Assembly: GCF_001661345.1 (NCBI RefSeq)
Contig: NW_017962917.1
Span: 558,001 to 622,000, forward strand
Direction of reading: 5' to 3'
DNA: 64,000 bases
Origin: Ascoidea rubescens DSM 1968
Lineage: Eukaryota; Ascomycota; Saccharomycetes; Ascoideales; Ascoideaceae
Both the position numbers and the translations under genes were made by a program. The stretch's first letter is position 1; the number at the start of each line of letters is the position of its first letter. Positions 10,625-21,463 of the stretch are shown piece by piece. The notes below the pieces were generated by a model. The model saw only the letters and a program-made list of their open reading frames with translations. It was not told the DNA's origin and did no database searches.

Positions 10625-10768
10625 TTTGGAGTATTTTCATTGTCTGTTCTTCTCACCCACAATCAGCAAGAAAATGATCCTTATTAGATAGCTTCTTTCA
10701 ACATTAATCAAAATATTTTTCAGATAATTTTCTCTATTTTTAACCACAAACCCAAGAGCAGTAGCGTT

Positions 10769-10861
10769 GCTTCAGTAGCTCAGTCGGAAGAGCGTTAGTC
10801 TCATATAAGCATAGCTTAATGGGTTATCTGAAGGTCGAGAGTTCGAACCTCCCCTGGAGCA
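10769..10861 (+). tRNA. tRNA-Met (CAT), elongator, with intron
   Basis: The acceptor stem GCTTCAG pairs with CTGGAGC (with a G-U), D arm GCTC...GAGC, anticodon CAT at 10802-10804 and T loop TTCGAAC. A 20-base intron lies at about 10806-10825, directly after the base 3' of the anticodon. Removing it gives CTCATAATCTGAAGG, as in the yeast elongator tRNA-Met. The intron contains ATG, able to pair with the anticodon as in canonical pre-tRNA introns. One A-C mismatch is seen in the T stem. A T-run follows within about 10 bases as Pol III terminator. Confidence 0.9.
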
Positions 10862-11064
10862 CGTTGTTTTTTACTTTTTATTATTATATTGATGCCAGTG
10901 TGATGGGTACACGCACTATCACGCAAAGCTCAAATCTTAAATGCAATAAATTTTGAACCGTTTTTAAAATTTTTCTATATTGATCTCAGATTATAATCTA
11001 ATAATTCCTTTAATTGGTGCAAGCATTGGAAATATTCTATACAATAATCTGATTTTATTACCAA

Positions 11065-12297
11065 ATGACCCGGGAATCATATATTTCCGATTGCGTTGAA
11101 GCCTTGTCGGCTCAGGAGCCAATTCAAGTCATAAAACCATCACTTGAAGAAAGAATTTGTGGTGTTGTTAATCAGAAAGACTCTAGAATAGGGAAGGACT
11201 CTCCTTTTACCTTTGGACAAAGATATCTCACTGATAAAGAAGCCATTTGGGACCATAATGCCTGGGATCATGTTGAATGGGGTGATGAACAGATAAAAGA
11301 AGCAGAGCTGAAAATTATGAAACATTATGAAAACCCTGTGGATGATTGCCAAAAATTTCTTTTTAATAAAACACCAGAAAAATTTTGGGATATCTTTTAT
11401 AGAAATAATAAAGAGAATTTTTTCAAGGATAGAAAGTGGTTGCAAATCGAGTTTCCTTTATTATATCATACAACAAATGAGCTTTATCAGTCCCCAATAT
11501 CAATTCTTGAAATTGGCTGTGGTGCTGGAAATACTTTATTTCCTGTTTTAAGACAGAATAAGAATCCAAATTTAAGAATTATTGGTGTGGATTATAGCAA
11601 AAATGCCATTAATTTAGTCAGATCTTCAGAGGAGTTTAATACAAAATTTGCAGATGCTTTTGTTTGGGATTTAGCTAATGAGAATTTCGAATTACCTGAA
11701 ACTGTTGAACCTAATTCCATTGATATTATTGTAATGATTTTTGTTTTTAGTGCTTTGCATCCAGATCAATGGAAGTTTGCAATTAATAATTTAAAAAAAT
11801 TGATTAAACCTGGCGGAAAGATTTTATTTAGAGATTATGGTAAATATGATTTAGCACAAATTAGATTTAAGAAAAACAGATTATTAGAAGACAATTTTTA
11901 TATTAGAGGCGACGGTACCAGGGTTTATTTTTTTTCAGAAGAAGAATTAAGAAATATTTTTGTTAAAGATGCTGGATTTGTTGAGGAAAAAATTGCTACT
12001 GATAGAAGATTACTTGTTAATAGAAAGAAAAAATTAAAAATGTATAGAATCTGGTTACAAGCAGTTTTTGCTGCCCCTGGATTATTGCAAACAAACTTGG
12101 AAAAAAATGAAAAAAACGAAAATAAAAATAAAAAAACTAGCAATCAAAAAGTAAAAGAAACAAAAGAGGAATCGATACTAAGCAAATTTTCTTATAATAG
12201 TGATGACGATGAGGATAGTGACGATGATGATGGATGCACTCCTCCTATTTCGTGTGGGTGTGGGTGTGACCATCCAAGTCATAGTTATCAATTATAA
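11065..12297 (+). CDS. TRM140: tRNA(Thr/Ser) 3-methylcytidine methyltransferase, TRM140/METTL2 family
   Basis: A 410-aa SAM-dependent methyltransferase predicted to make m3C32 in tRNAs. Family hallmarks: FGQRYLTDKEAIWDHNAWDHVEW near residue 50, the KFWDIFYRNNKENFFKDRKWL block near 110, motif I LEIGCGAGNTLFPVL, the acidic GVDYS, and the late RDYGKYDLAQ and GTRVYFFSEEEL blocks. Unlike S. cerevisiae ABP140 there is no N-terminal actin-binding segment and no need for a +1 frameshift: the frame is open from its first ATG. The C-terminus is unusual: a Lys/Asn/Glu-rich linker, an acidic stretch and a Cys-rich tail CTPPISCGCGCDHPSH that could bind metal. It converges on ATG5 (160 bp). Confidence 0.9.
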   Translation: MTRESYISDCVEALSAQEPIQVIKPSLEERICGVVNQKDSRIGKDSPFTFGQRYLTDKEAIWDHNAWDHVEWGDEQIKEAELKIMKHYENPVDDCQKFLFNKTPEKFWDIFYRNNKENFFKDRKWLQIEFPLLYHTTNELYQSPISILEIGCGAGNTLFPVLRQNKNPNLRIIGVDYSKNAINLVRSSEEFNTKFADAFVWDLANENFELPETVEPNSIDIIVMIFVFSALHPDQWKFAINNLKKLIKPGGKILFRDYGKYDLAQIRFKKNRLLEDNFYIRGDGTRVYFFSEEELRNIFVKDAGFVEEKIATDRRLLVNRKKKLKMYRIWLQAVFAAPGLLQTNLEKNEKNENKNKKTSNQKVKETKEESILSKFSYNSDDDEDSDDDDGCTPPISCGCGCDHPSHSYQL

Positions 12298-12457
12298 TTA
12301 AGAACTGGAATTAAGTAATTTTAGGGTTAATGATCATGGTTTGGATTTTCACTAACAATAAACTATAATAACTAATAAGTAATTGAAAAGATCATTTATT
12401 TTGCTTTAATTTTATTATCGATTTTTTTTTTCTTATTTTCAAATATTTTAATTAATA

Positions 12458-13456
12458 TTATGAATTCATTAAAATGCATATATGTAAAAAACCATCTAAA
12501 TATGTCATAAGATAATATAATTCACAAATTGGCACATTTCCTGGAACAATTATGCCTTGGATTAAAGGAAAAGCATATTTATAGTTCGGGTCATTTTTGG
12601 AAAATAAATCTGGAAGCCATTTATTTAAAACATCTTTTATTGTTATTTTTAAATTTGTTTCAGGGTCTTTGGGCTCAACCAATTCTTGCAATATAAAGTT
12701 TGATGATGAATATGGTAAATAAACCTTTACAGGGACATGTTTTAAATCAGTTGAAACGGGTGGTAATATTTTTTTATAGAATATTGAATTAAATTGAGAA
12801 AAATCATGGGCTTTAACACTTTCCCATAAACTTGATGAATCGACTGTTGACAATGACATGATAGGTTTTGCACTTGAATGTTGTATATAGCAAGCTTCTT
12901 TGATCTGATTTACCCAAAATTTTTCCATAAAATCCAATTTAATCTGCGGTATAAGAAAATCAGTTGGATAATTATTGAAATGAATCTTTAGATTCCAAAC
13001 ATGAGCATTCAGATCTAAACCCTGATTATTGCTATCATTATTGAATTTATCGATGTTACTACTGCTGTTGTGAGTGTTTCTTCTTTGTCTTTGCTTTACT
13101 AGTTGTTGTTTTTTTAGATAATTATATCTTTTTTTAATAAAAGTTGATCCAACCAAATAATCATATAACAAGCCAATTGGATAATTCCATTTGATAGGAA
13201 TATCTTCAAATTCCAACCATAAATTTAATTTTAATCGTTCAAAGGTCTGTTCGGTCGCAAAATTTAAGTATGGTTTAAAAAATTTCAGAAAATCGTCATA
13301 GTATAGTGGTAGAAACGAATTTCTTTTGGCTGTCAAGTAATAAACTGGAGATTTGTGGTGGTGAATGTTCAAGTCTAATGGTGATAGTCTAACTGATATT
13401 TTGATAGTGCCCTTCCATATTCTGTCTATCACATCAAGATCCGTGGAAGACAACAT
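12458..13456 (-). CDS. ATG5: Autophagy protein Atg5
   Basis: A 332-aa Atg5. The N-terminal ubiquitin-like part shows RIWKGTIKISVRL, SFLPLYYDDFLKFFKPY and FEDIPIKWNYPIGLLYD, typical family blocks. A basic, Ser/Asn-rich insertion (about residues 108-146) precedes VWNLKIHFNNYP. The likely Atg12 acceptor lysine is about residue 197, in HSSAKPIMSL, aligned by context. The C-terminal block LIQGIIVPGNVPICELYYL ... DGFLHICI is diagnostic. Atg5 is conjugated to Atg12 and with Atg16 promotes Atg8 lipidation on autophagic membranes. The start is the ATG at 13456 because the frame above it reaches only a TTG. Confidence 0.93.
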   Translation of the reverse strand: MLSSTDLDVIDRIWKGTIKISVRLSPLDLNIHHHKSPVYYLTAKRNSFLPLYYDDFLKFFKPYLNFATEQTFERLKLNLWLEFEDIPIKWNYPIGLLYDYLVGSTFIKKRYNYLKKQQLVKQRQRRNTHNSSSNIDKFNNDSNNQGLDLNAHVWNLKIHFNNYPTDFLIPQIKLDFMEKFWVNQIKEACYIQHSSAKPIMSLSTVDSSSLWESVKAHDFSQFNSIFYKKILPPVSTDLKHVPVKVYLPYSSSNFILQELVEPKDPETNLKITIKDVLNKWLPDLFSKNDPNYKYAFPLIQGIIVPGNVPICELYYLMTYLDGFLHICILMNS

Positions 13457-15149
13457 CTCCAAGGGATATTACTGTGGTATTTACCTTGAATGGTCTTCAG
13501 TTTGGGGTTTTAGAACCTTGTCTAGTGTTGACACATAAAAATAAAATGATAGTTCAGCATTTCATACAGAGCTACTCTTCCTTCCAGTTACCTCTAGCCT
13601 TACGGTTAGGGCTCCACTTAGGGCTCCACTTAGGCGGTGTTGATTATTGTTTACTGATCCTGCTGCTTGTGGTGCCTAGAGTATAGCTACCAGCACAGCT
13701 TGTTTCCTCCCTTTTGCTTTATTCAGAAAGCTTTTGTTGACTCTTAGGCTCTACATGGCTGTTGATTTCATAGATTAATTGTTTTCAATCTGGTAGAAGC
13801 ACTTTAGTGGTGAGATCCAAATACTTCCATGCTAATAACTCAGGAAGAACAGTTGCATCTCAAGATCATCACAGAGCATCATCTTGAAAATAGTTGTAAA
13901 GGTGGTTTTGGAAGGTGTTTTCTACCCAACAGTAATCATAACTGAAGAGTCATAAATAACAATAGAAACTCATAAAAATCGTTTAAAAAACCTGAAACAC
14001 TTAAATGAAAAATTAGTTTTTAACCCCAAAATTTATTAGAATGAGTCAAATTTTAGATTGGGTAATAGGAAATTGAAAATTTATTTCTTATAATATTCAA
14101 TTAATTTATCTGATCAGAGTGAAATTTAGCAGAAAACAGCATCTGTCAAAAATCCAAATAGTCTCTACATAAATTTCAATTTTTATTAAGATATTCATCC
14201 ATTGGTTTTGGTATAAAATTTAAATCATTTTTTATTACAACACAATGCAGCACAGAACAATAGAATTAGCAATTAGAAAATAAAAAATCTAGAATAAATC
14301 ATAAAATAAAAAAAAAACTGTTTAAGAGATGAAACAAATAAACTTGAATTGCAAAAACTATAATTTCTCAGATATATTATAAATATTATTTGATAATTAT
14401 GCTAGATCTTATTATTTTAATTTGATTTTAGTTGTGCTCTTTATTCAATTAATTTATTATAAATTAAATTAAACTAAACGGCAATCAGATTTCACCTAAA
14501 ATGTGATGAAGATAATTTTTGGAAACTCTAAAAGGTTATAAATTGAGTTCACAGTTAATTTTTCAGCTTAATATTTAAGGACATTATCAGCTTTTATAGA
14601 TATAAAAAAAATGGTGTATAGACTGGTGTGTAATGATAATGAACGCTTTGGATTGAAACTGGTAAACTGTAACTTGTGCTGTGTGTTTTATTGAAATAGG
14701 TGAAATTTTGTGAAAAATAATCCAAAAGCAATAATTTTTATCACTANATTGAAGAAAAATAAGATAACATTGATAGAGAAGCCTGAAACGCAAATTAAAT
14801 TTTATATTAATAACATATATTTTATTTTTGTTGATATATTATACCATTCGAGAATGAGCAAATTATCTTTAGTTGCTTTCACAATAGCAACAAAACCTTT
14901 AACAAAACCCGAAAAAACATTTCTATAAAATAAGGTAGTGAGACCNGACTTATTACTCGAAACGGCAGCTGTTATAATCTGCATGTACAGGTGGATAACA
15001 CCGGCAATCCAACTCATTGCAGCTTCATTGCTTTTATGTATAAAACAAAACTGTTTAACATTGTTGATATAAATAGAAGCTTGAGTCGTTGACTGAAAAT
15101 GCTATAAACAATAAGAAGTGAAAAGAAAAGTCAATTATAGCTTACAAAC
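13457..15149. other. Gene-poor region between ATG5 and LRR relic
   Basis: About 1.7 kb without a convincing gene. 13598-13634 has 2.4 tandem copies of TTAGGGCTCCAC. The rest is AT-rich. Two ambiguous bases occur at 14747 and 14946. A 71-codon minus-strand frame (14802-15017) with hydrophobic segments crosses one of them and is too weak to call. Confidence 0.4.
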
Positions 15150-17374
15150 ATGCACTTTTTCAATTTCTGGAACAATAATATTCAATATAATTCCAATATA
15201 CTGGATGACTTACCCAATGTATTGGATGGTTTGCCGATTTTTATTGTTCAGCGTATGTTATATGATATACCAATTGACAAAGTAGTTTCTTTCACATTAT
15301 CAAACAACCCATTACTAAAAATAAGTGCATATTCTGTACTTTTCGATACAGTTGAAATCATTGGTGAAAGATTATCATCAAAATATGTGACAGTCATAAG
15401 AAGTCAATGTCTCCCACAATTAAAACAGCATTTAGTTTTACAAATTAATAATGCTTCATTATTCAGAAACGAATTGAGATGGTATACAAAGCAGTTGATT
15501 GTGTATACTACAATAGAATCAAATTTATTGAGCAAAGCTAAGTTCAGACTTCCTACAGTGTTTGAATCTTTACAGCAAACGACTCTATTGATATTTTTTG
15601 AAACTAGATGCCCAAATGAGATTTCTATTGTTGAATTCGATGTTACAGATACCATGAAATATTACAAGTTGCTATTTCCATCCGATCAAAGCAAATGGCA
15701 AATATCTCGGACCTTAACAAAAAAAGTACAAGATGACCACAAGTATAAATTATTTATATTTGAGCGAATTAAATCAAAAACAAATCCCTATTGTTNACAA
15801 CATATTACAAAGCAATTAAACATCTCCAAACAATTTGGGAGCTCTATATTGTTGAATTTGAAGCATCTATGTTTGTTTGGTCTAAATATTTGGTCAATTA
15901 CTCAATTACCACTTCTAATAAGCTTGAATTCACTTGATCTTTCCAGCAATTGTCTAAATATGCTCACTGATTTGAACAATTTGTGCAATTTGGTTGACTT
16001 AAATTTGTCCAATAATCAATTCAGCATCTTTCCTGATTTAGAGCCATGTCTCAATTTGTTGAATCTTGATTTATCATTCAATAAATTAAGTGTTTTTTCA
16101 AACGTTTGTTTATACAATTTGAAATCATTGTTATTGACATACAAAAACATTAACAGAATTGATAATTCCAATACACTCCCAAAGTTATTAAAACTTGATT
16201 TAGAGAATAATAAACTATCCAGTACTGATAACTTGGAGCAGTTTCCTTTATCAAGTTGGTTGAATATTCAAAGAAATATCATATCTAGTATTACTAATAT
16301 AGGCTTTCCTGAAAACTTGTAGGTTATCTATTCGGAAAACGAAATTGCAGATTCAATAAGATTTCAAGAAAGATTAGCAAACTTAAAATCATTGAAAATG
16401 CGTTTGGAGATCCCAGATAAAATTATAAAATTCCCAACATGGATTGACTTAGTTTTATTGAACTTGACAATACATCTGAAAGAAAATCTAACTCGATACG
16501 GTAGTTTTCCAAAATTTGACCAATCTAAAAAAATTAACTGTATTTACTGTTGATATTAAAGATTTCAAAATTCCAGAACAGTGGGGTAATTTGAAATTTG
16601 TAAGAATTCATTGTGATGAACCTATCCAAAGTTTAGATTTGACGAATTTGTCAAAAATAAAAACGTTGTATCTATGGGGCAATCACATTAAAAAAACAAT
16701 AAAAACACAAGCGTTGAAATCGTCAGCTGATACAGATCATAATCTAAGTAGACCCTCCGAAACTAATAATTCCAATCAAATTAGTAAGGTATTAAGGTTG
16801 AATTTAAGTTGGAATAGGATTCGCAAAATGGAAAATTTTGAAGATTTAATAGCTTGAAATCACTAAAGAAGCTAAATTTAGAATCGAATCAAATAAAAAA
16901 AATTGAAAATTTAAATAATCAACATAATTTAGAAGTGTTAAACCTTTTATGTAACCAAATTTTTAAACTAGAAAGCTTATCTGGGTTAACAAATTTGAAA
17001 AGACTAGATTTATTGGAAGACTGTATCACAAAAATTGAGAGATGTGAAAGATTAAAAGAATTAGGAGAATTGAATAGAGAAGGGAATTGAATAGAGAGGG
17101 GAATAGAATTGAAAAGCTAACCAATGATCTAGGTCCAAAATTCGAATTTCGGAATAATGCATCTAACCGAGAAACTACCGAAAAACCTGAAAAACCTGAA
17201 AAACCTGAAAAACCTGATAATATGAGAAAATCTGTGTACTATGAAAATAGAATCACATATTCCGAGGGCTTAAAAAACCTTCCAAAGAGATGCCAAAAAA
17301 TTGATGAAGCTCCAAATGTTAATAAATTTTCGGTCAACAGTTTATCAATTCTCGAAGCTTTGTGTGAACCATGA
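15150..17374 (+). pseudogene. Broken leucine-rich-repeat protein gene, F-box-like N-terminus
   Basis: A run of adjacent same-strand frames that together look like one former LRR protein. The first piece (15150-16322) begins with an F-box-like helix region (LDGLPIFIVQRMLYDIP) and continues into LRRs (LNSLDLSSNCL, LVDLNLSNNQF, LLNLDLSFNKL). LRRs resume at 16516-16857 (LRLNLSWNRI) and 16854-17090 (LKKLNLESNQIKKI, LEVLNLLCNQI), then a tail with four EKP repeats at about 17180-17215. The frame is interrupted by a TAG at 16320-16322 and by three frame changes near 16500, 16855 and 17088. The last sits at an imperfect 17-base duplication (17068-17101). An ambiguous base lies at 15796. Sequencing or assembly error in a multi-copy family is the alternative to true decay. 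Confidence 0.7.
17180..17215 (+). repeat. Nine-base tandem repeat coding EKP
   Basis: Four copies of GAAAAACCT in the tail of the LRR relic. Confidence 0.85.
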
Positions 17375-17896
17375 AATTTACAATCTCTTTCCCTTTTTAA
17401 TCTGTTATATTTTTAGTCTGTTATTGTGTTNGCGAGATATTCCATCTTCAAAGCCTGGATTCTTCTATTTATTTATTTTTAGTCATTTTTATCAAATGCA
17501 ATTCTAATCTTCAAGTGGCAAACCCGATCCAACTCTATCCAATTCTAGAAGTGGCCACAACAAAAGCAAATCCACATCAGCTCTCATCGTATGGCCAATT
17601 TGGGAATGGCCACTTTTGTCATGTTGTGGGCTCTTTCCTAATTGGTTTCAGCATCTGGGCTGGATCCTGCAGCTATCACCTAGAATACACTTTACTTGTT
17701 GCAGAATACTGCAGAATTCTGCTGCAGAAGCTATTTCTAGTTGGTCGATCCATGCGATGTGCTCAACCATGCAGTGAAAACGCTACTTCAATATATCAAT
17801 CGTTGATAATTTTCAGCTGTTTTAAAAGTGTTTCTAAATGAGAAACACGATTTTCGTTTAATGTAGGAACCGTGAAAGAAACAAAAAAAACATTTA
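17375..17896. other. Spacer between the two relic genes
   Basis: No credible gene. An ambiguous base lies at 17431. At about 17549-17640 AAGTGGCCACAACAAAAG and TGGCCACTTTTGTCATGTTG form an imperfect inverted repeat. Confidence 0.4.
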
Positions 17897-19102
17897 ATGC
17901 AAAAGGGCTGCACTGCTATTTATTTGTATTGGTTTTACAACTACGACAAAATGGTTGTGGCCTTACAAATTATAAGCGCCATCCTTAGCTTTAGGTTTCT
18001 ATTTGATTACGCTGACAGAGTTTTCTCTTTTATGGTGTTCTATGGCATCTATAAATTTCTATTAATTTTTAATAAAAAGACAATAGAATATAAAGTAGAA
18101 AAAGAAAATAAAATATTGAAAATTGGTATGTTAAAATATGCTTGATCACCTCAACAGTGTTTGAATTTCTATCACTCACATAATTTAATTGGTTAAAATG
18201 TAGAAATCCAATTTTAAAATTTGGTATTAAAGTTGGGAATCCACTAAAACATGAATGGAAAAATATGCAAAAACTAAAATGCATAAACGTAAAAAACATT
18301 AAATGGAGTGAAGTTTTTAAACAAACTAAGCTTGAAACACCAAATCAATTAGAAGCAAATAGAGATACCATAAATGTCTCCACCACCAGAAATCCCAGTT
18401 ATGATTTTATTATTTTTATCAAAATGTTATCATATTGGATTGAAGAAAATGTATTTCCAGAAAATGCACTTGATCAGTTGGCAAATCAATTGTCATTTAT
18501 TTATTTTTTCCGTGTATATATTTTTTCTGAATGTGTATTATTCAAAACGTTTAATTGCTAGCTCTGTTTTGAATCAAATTAAAAGCAAATTTCCAAACCA
18601 TCATACATATAATCAAATCCTTAAAAGCAGCTGGAACATAACCACGGAAGAAATCGAAGCACTAAATTTGGTAACAATGGATGAAACCCTTAGGGTTTTC
18701 ATTCGAAAAACAAGTAAATTCATTGAAAATTATTTTATCTCTGCTGTTTTTAAATCAATAACTGGCAGCAAATTTAATGGTTTTTCAACATCAAAGTTTA
18801 TATATTTAAACAAGAAGTTTAAAAGTATTCAATTACTATTCGGAGGATTGTCTTCGTATATTTTGTTAGTTCAGTATCTTCCATTGGTAATCGAATATGC
18901 TAAAGAAATAACAGGTTATATTGGTGCTAATTATCACAATTTAGACGGAGATGTTAGTATCATAGAAGCAGCCTTAGGTGGTTTTAGGTGGATAAACATT
19001 TCCACGCAATTGGATGCTGTTGAATTGTTGAAAGGACCAGGAGTAATTGATATTAAAAGAATAAAAGAGCTTCTTGATCTTCAAGCTGAGCTGGAGAAGT
19101 GA
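17897..19102 (+). pseudogene. Fragmented gene of unknown function
   Basis: Three adjacent plus-strand frames in different phases: 17897-18145 (a Tyr/Phe-rich hydrophobic stretch, probably one or two membrane segments, then a Lys-rich segment), about 18204-18561 (NPILKFGIKVGNPLKHEW then a hydrophilic region), and about 18562-19102 (YNQILKSSWNITTEEIEAL ... KGPGVIDIKRIKELLDL). The third carries most of the apparently constrained sequence. A GTATGT at 18126 and a TAG at 18201-18203 could bound an intron, but the phases do not agree, nor does any canonical donor join the second to the third piece. I therefore call it broken, or affected by assembly indels as in the LRR relic next door. I do not recognise the family. 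Confidence 0.45.
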
Positions 19103-19489
19103 GTGTTTTTTCACCACTTTTTCTCAACTCGATTCGATTATATCAATGAGGTGATGATGTTAACTCCTAAAGGAAATTTCGAATTAACTCAAATTCGAAC
19201 CTCTGATTGTTTTTCTAATTTTTCTTAAAGTTTGGTATTATTCAATTTTGATTTTGCTTTAATAATTTGCCACAATAATTATTTTTTTGTATTTTGCTTT
19301 AATATTTTGCTTCAATAATTTTTTTTTATTTAATGTTTTATCATCAAGCTCGTTATTTAAAAACAAATTATTTATTAAAAATTAAAAATCAAAAATTAAA
19401 AATTAAAAATTAGTATACACTTGGTGGAATTTCTTTTATATTTAAATCATGTCATATATTATAAGATGGAGTTGAATGAAATATCCTCC
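19103..19489. other. Spacer, relic gene to KIN4 3' end
   Basis: AT-rich spacer with a short AAAAATTA-type repeat at 19375-19412. No gene seen. Confidence 0.5.
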
Positions 19490-21398
19490 TTAAGCAGATG
19501 TATGCTTGTTCTTTTTCTTATTTTCGTCTTTGGCTTTCAACAAGCTCTGATGAAGATACCGAAAATCATCAATGCTATCTTCTTTAAAATTTTCTTTAGA
19601 ATTCATGTTATCATGGTCTTCAGTGTGTGTTTTTTCAGTAGCCAAAAGCAAATTTTTCACACCATTGATTTCTTCATAGTCATTATCCAATATTTGAGAG
19701 TTATCACTAAAACTTAAAAAATTTGTATTATTAAGATTATTAAGATTATTCAAACTGTTAAGGTTATTCAAATTGTTAAGGTTATTCAAATTATTGTTGG
19801 GAAATTCTTCTTCGTTATCGCTTTCCTCTTCTTCAATGATAAAACTTTTGCTAACTTCTTTATCATTCTTAGATAGAGAAAACTTTGTTCTTGGTTTAGC
19901 TGGAAGATTGTATAAATGAGCATGTGGAGTTCCCAATGGCGATTTTTTTCTTCTAATATATTCATTGCTTGAGTGAATTGCTGTGGTTTGATATGAGCCT
20001 TTAGATCGGCCTCGTGGAATTGAACTTGAGGAGCTTTTGTTGGGACGATGGCGATGTCTTGTGGATGCTATAATAGAAGTAGAAGATGATGATGAATAAT
20101 CTCTTTGCAATTTTCCTTTGCCTTTGCTTTTTGTGGAACTTGATGAGTTTTTGCGTAAATTTACTGGGGTATTTGACCTGGGATTTCTATTAAAAAAAGG
20201 ATCTGGAGAAGAAGTTCTAGAATCATAAAAGGATCCTTTAAGTGAGGATTGTTCTGAGGTGTCTGTTGAATTTGATACCAAAGATAATGTCCCTTTATGC
20301 TTTGAATTTAAGGAGTAATCTGAGGATAATCCTCTTTGAAAAAGTGGGCGGTTATTATTTGATGTTGTGGTTGATGTATCTTGGGAATAATTTGTATTAT
20401 AAGAATATCCGGAGTTTTCTGACATTTGCGATAAAGTTGAATATTGGGATATAACAGACGCAGGTCTTCTTTTATTTCCTAAATTTTTAGGATTCACACT
20501 ATCATCTGCAGACAATAAATTTGGAGTTAAAGATGTTGGTTTTTCCTTGAGAGTATTTTCCTCAAAATAAATATGTTCACCTGACTTTTTATTGTTGTTC
20601 AAAGTGATGTTACTATCTTTGTTACTAGATCGAGTGATGACATTATTATTTAGATTATTTTTGGTTCCCTGTTGGCCTGAGAGAGTCTCTTGGTCATTGG
20701 CATTAGGCTCTTTTATGTTTCCATTAATATTATTAATTATGTTGGAATTGTTTATCAAAGGTCTGCGAATTTCATTACTGGTTAAGGATATCGGTTCCTT
20801 AAGCTTTATTCTTGTGACAAGTGGATTCTTAGTGTTATTGTTACTATTGATGTTGCTATCTAATGAAGTTAAAGTGCTTTTTTCACCATGTATTGTATTA
20901 TTACTACTAATTTTACTTATATCGCTTGAGCTTTTATTTTGTTGTTGTTTAGCTGAACTAGATAAGAATAATTTTGGATTATTGTGTTTTGAAATACGAA
21001 GATTAAAAATATTTCTTTCTTTGTTTCTGTACAAGTCGTTATTACTATTTTTGCTATTAATGAAATATCGCTGACCATTTGGTTTCGTTAAGTTGTCTTT
21101 ATTACTCTTTATACTGTTGTTATTGCTGCTATTGCTACTATTACAGTTGTTATTATGATTATTATTGAACAGTATTTGATTGATTTTATTATTATGATTG
21201 TTATTCGAGTTTGAATGATGCTTTGAAGAAAAGAGATGAGATAATTTTTTTATTAAATTTGACTTTGCTGGTCTTTTTGGAGATAGAGAAGTGACATATT
21301 TGAGATCACAAGAGGATGAGTTGCTCGTAACTTCTGAGCTTTTTGCAAGACTATTATTTGAAAATTTTGAGTGGTCAATATCAAGATTTTCTTTATCA

Positions 21399-21463
<65 letters not shown>

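Noticed and set aside
13480-13760. Possible solo LTR (TGTTGACACA start)
   Set aside because: No matching CA end with target duplication or second copy could be found by eye. The same holds for 46300-46700.
14802-15017. 71-codon minus-strand frame with two hydrophobic segments
   Set aside because: It crosses an ambiguous base, lies in the decayed region and matches nothing I recognise.
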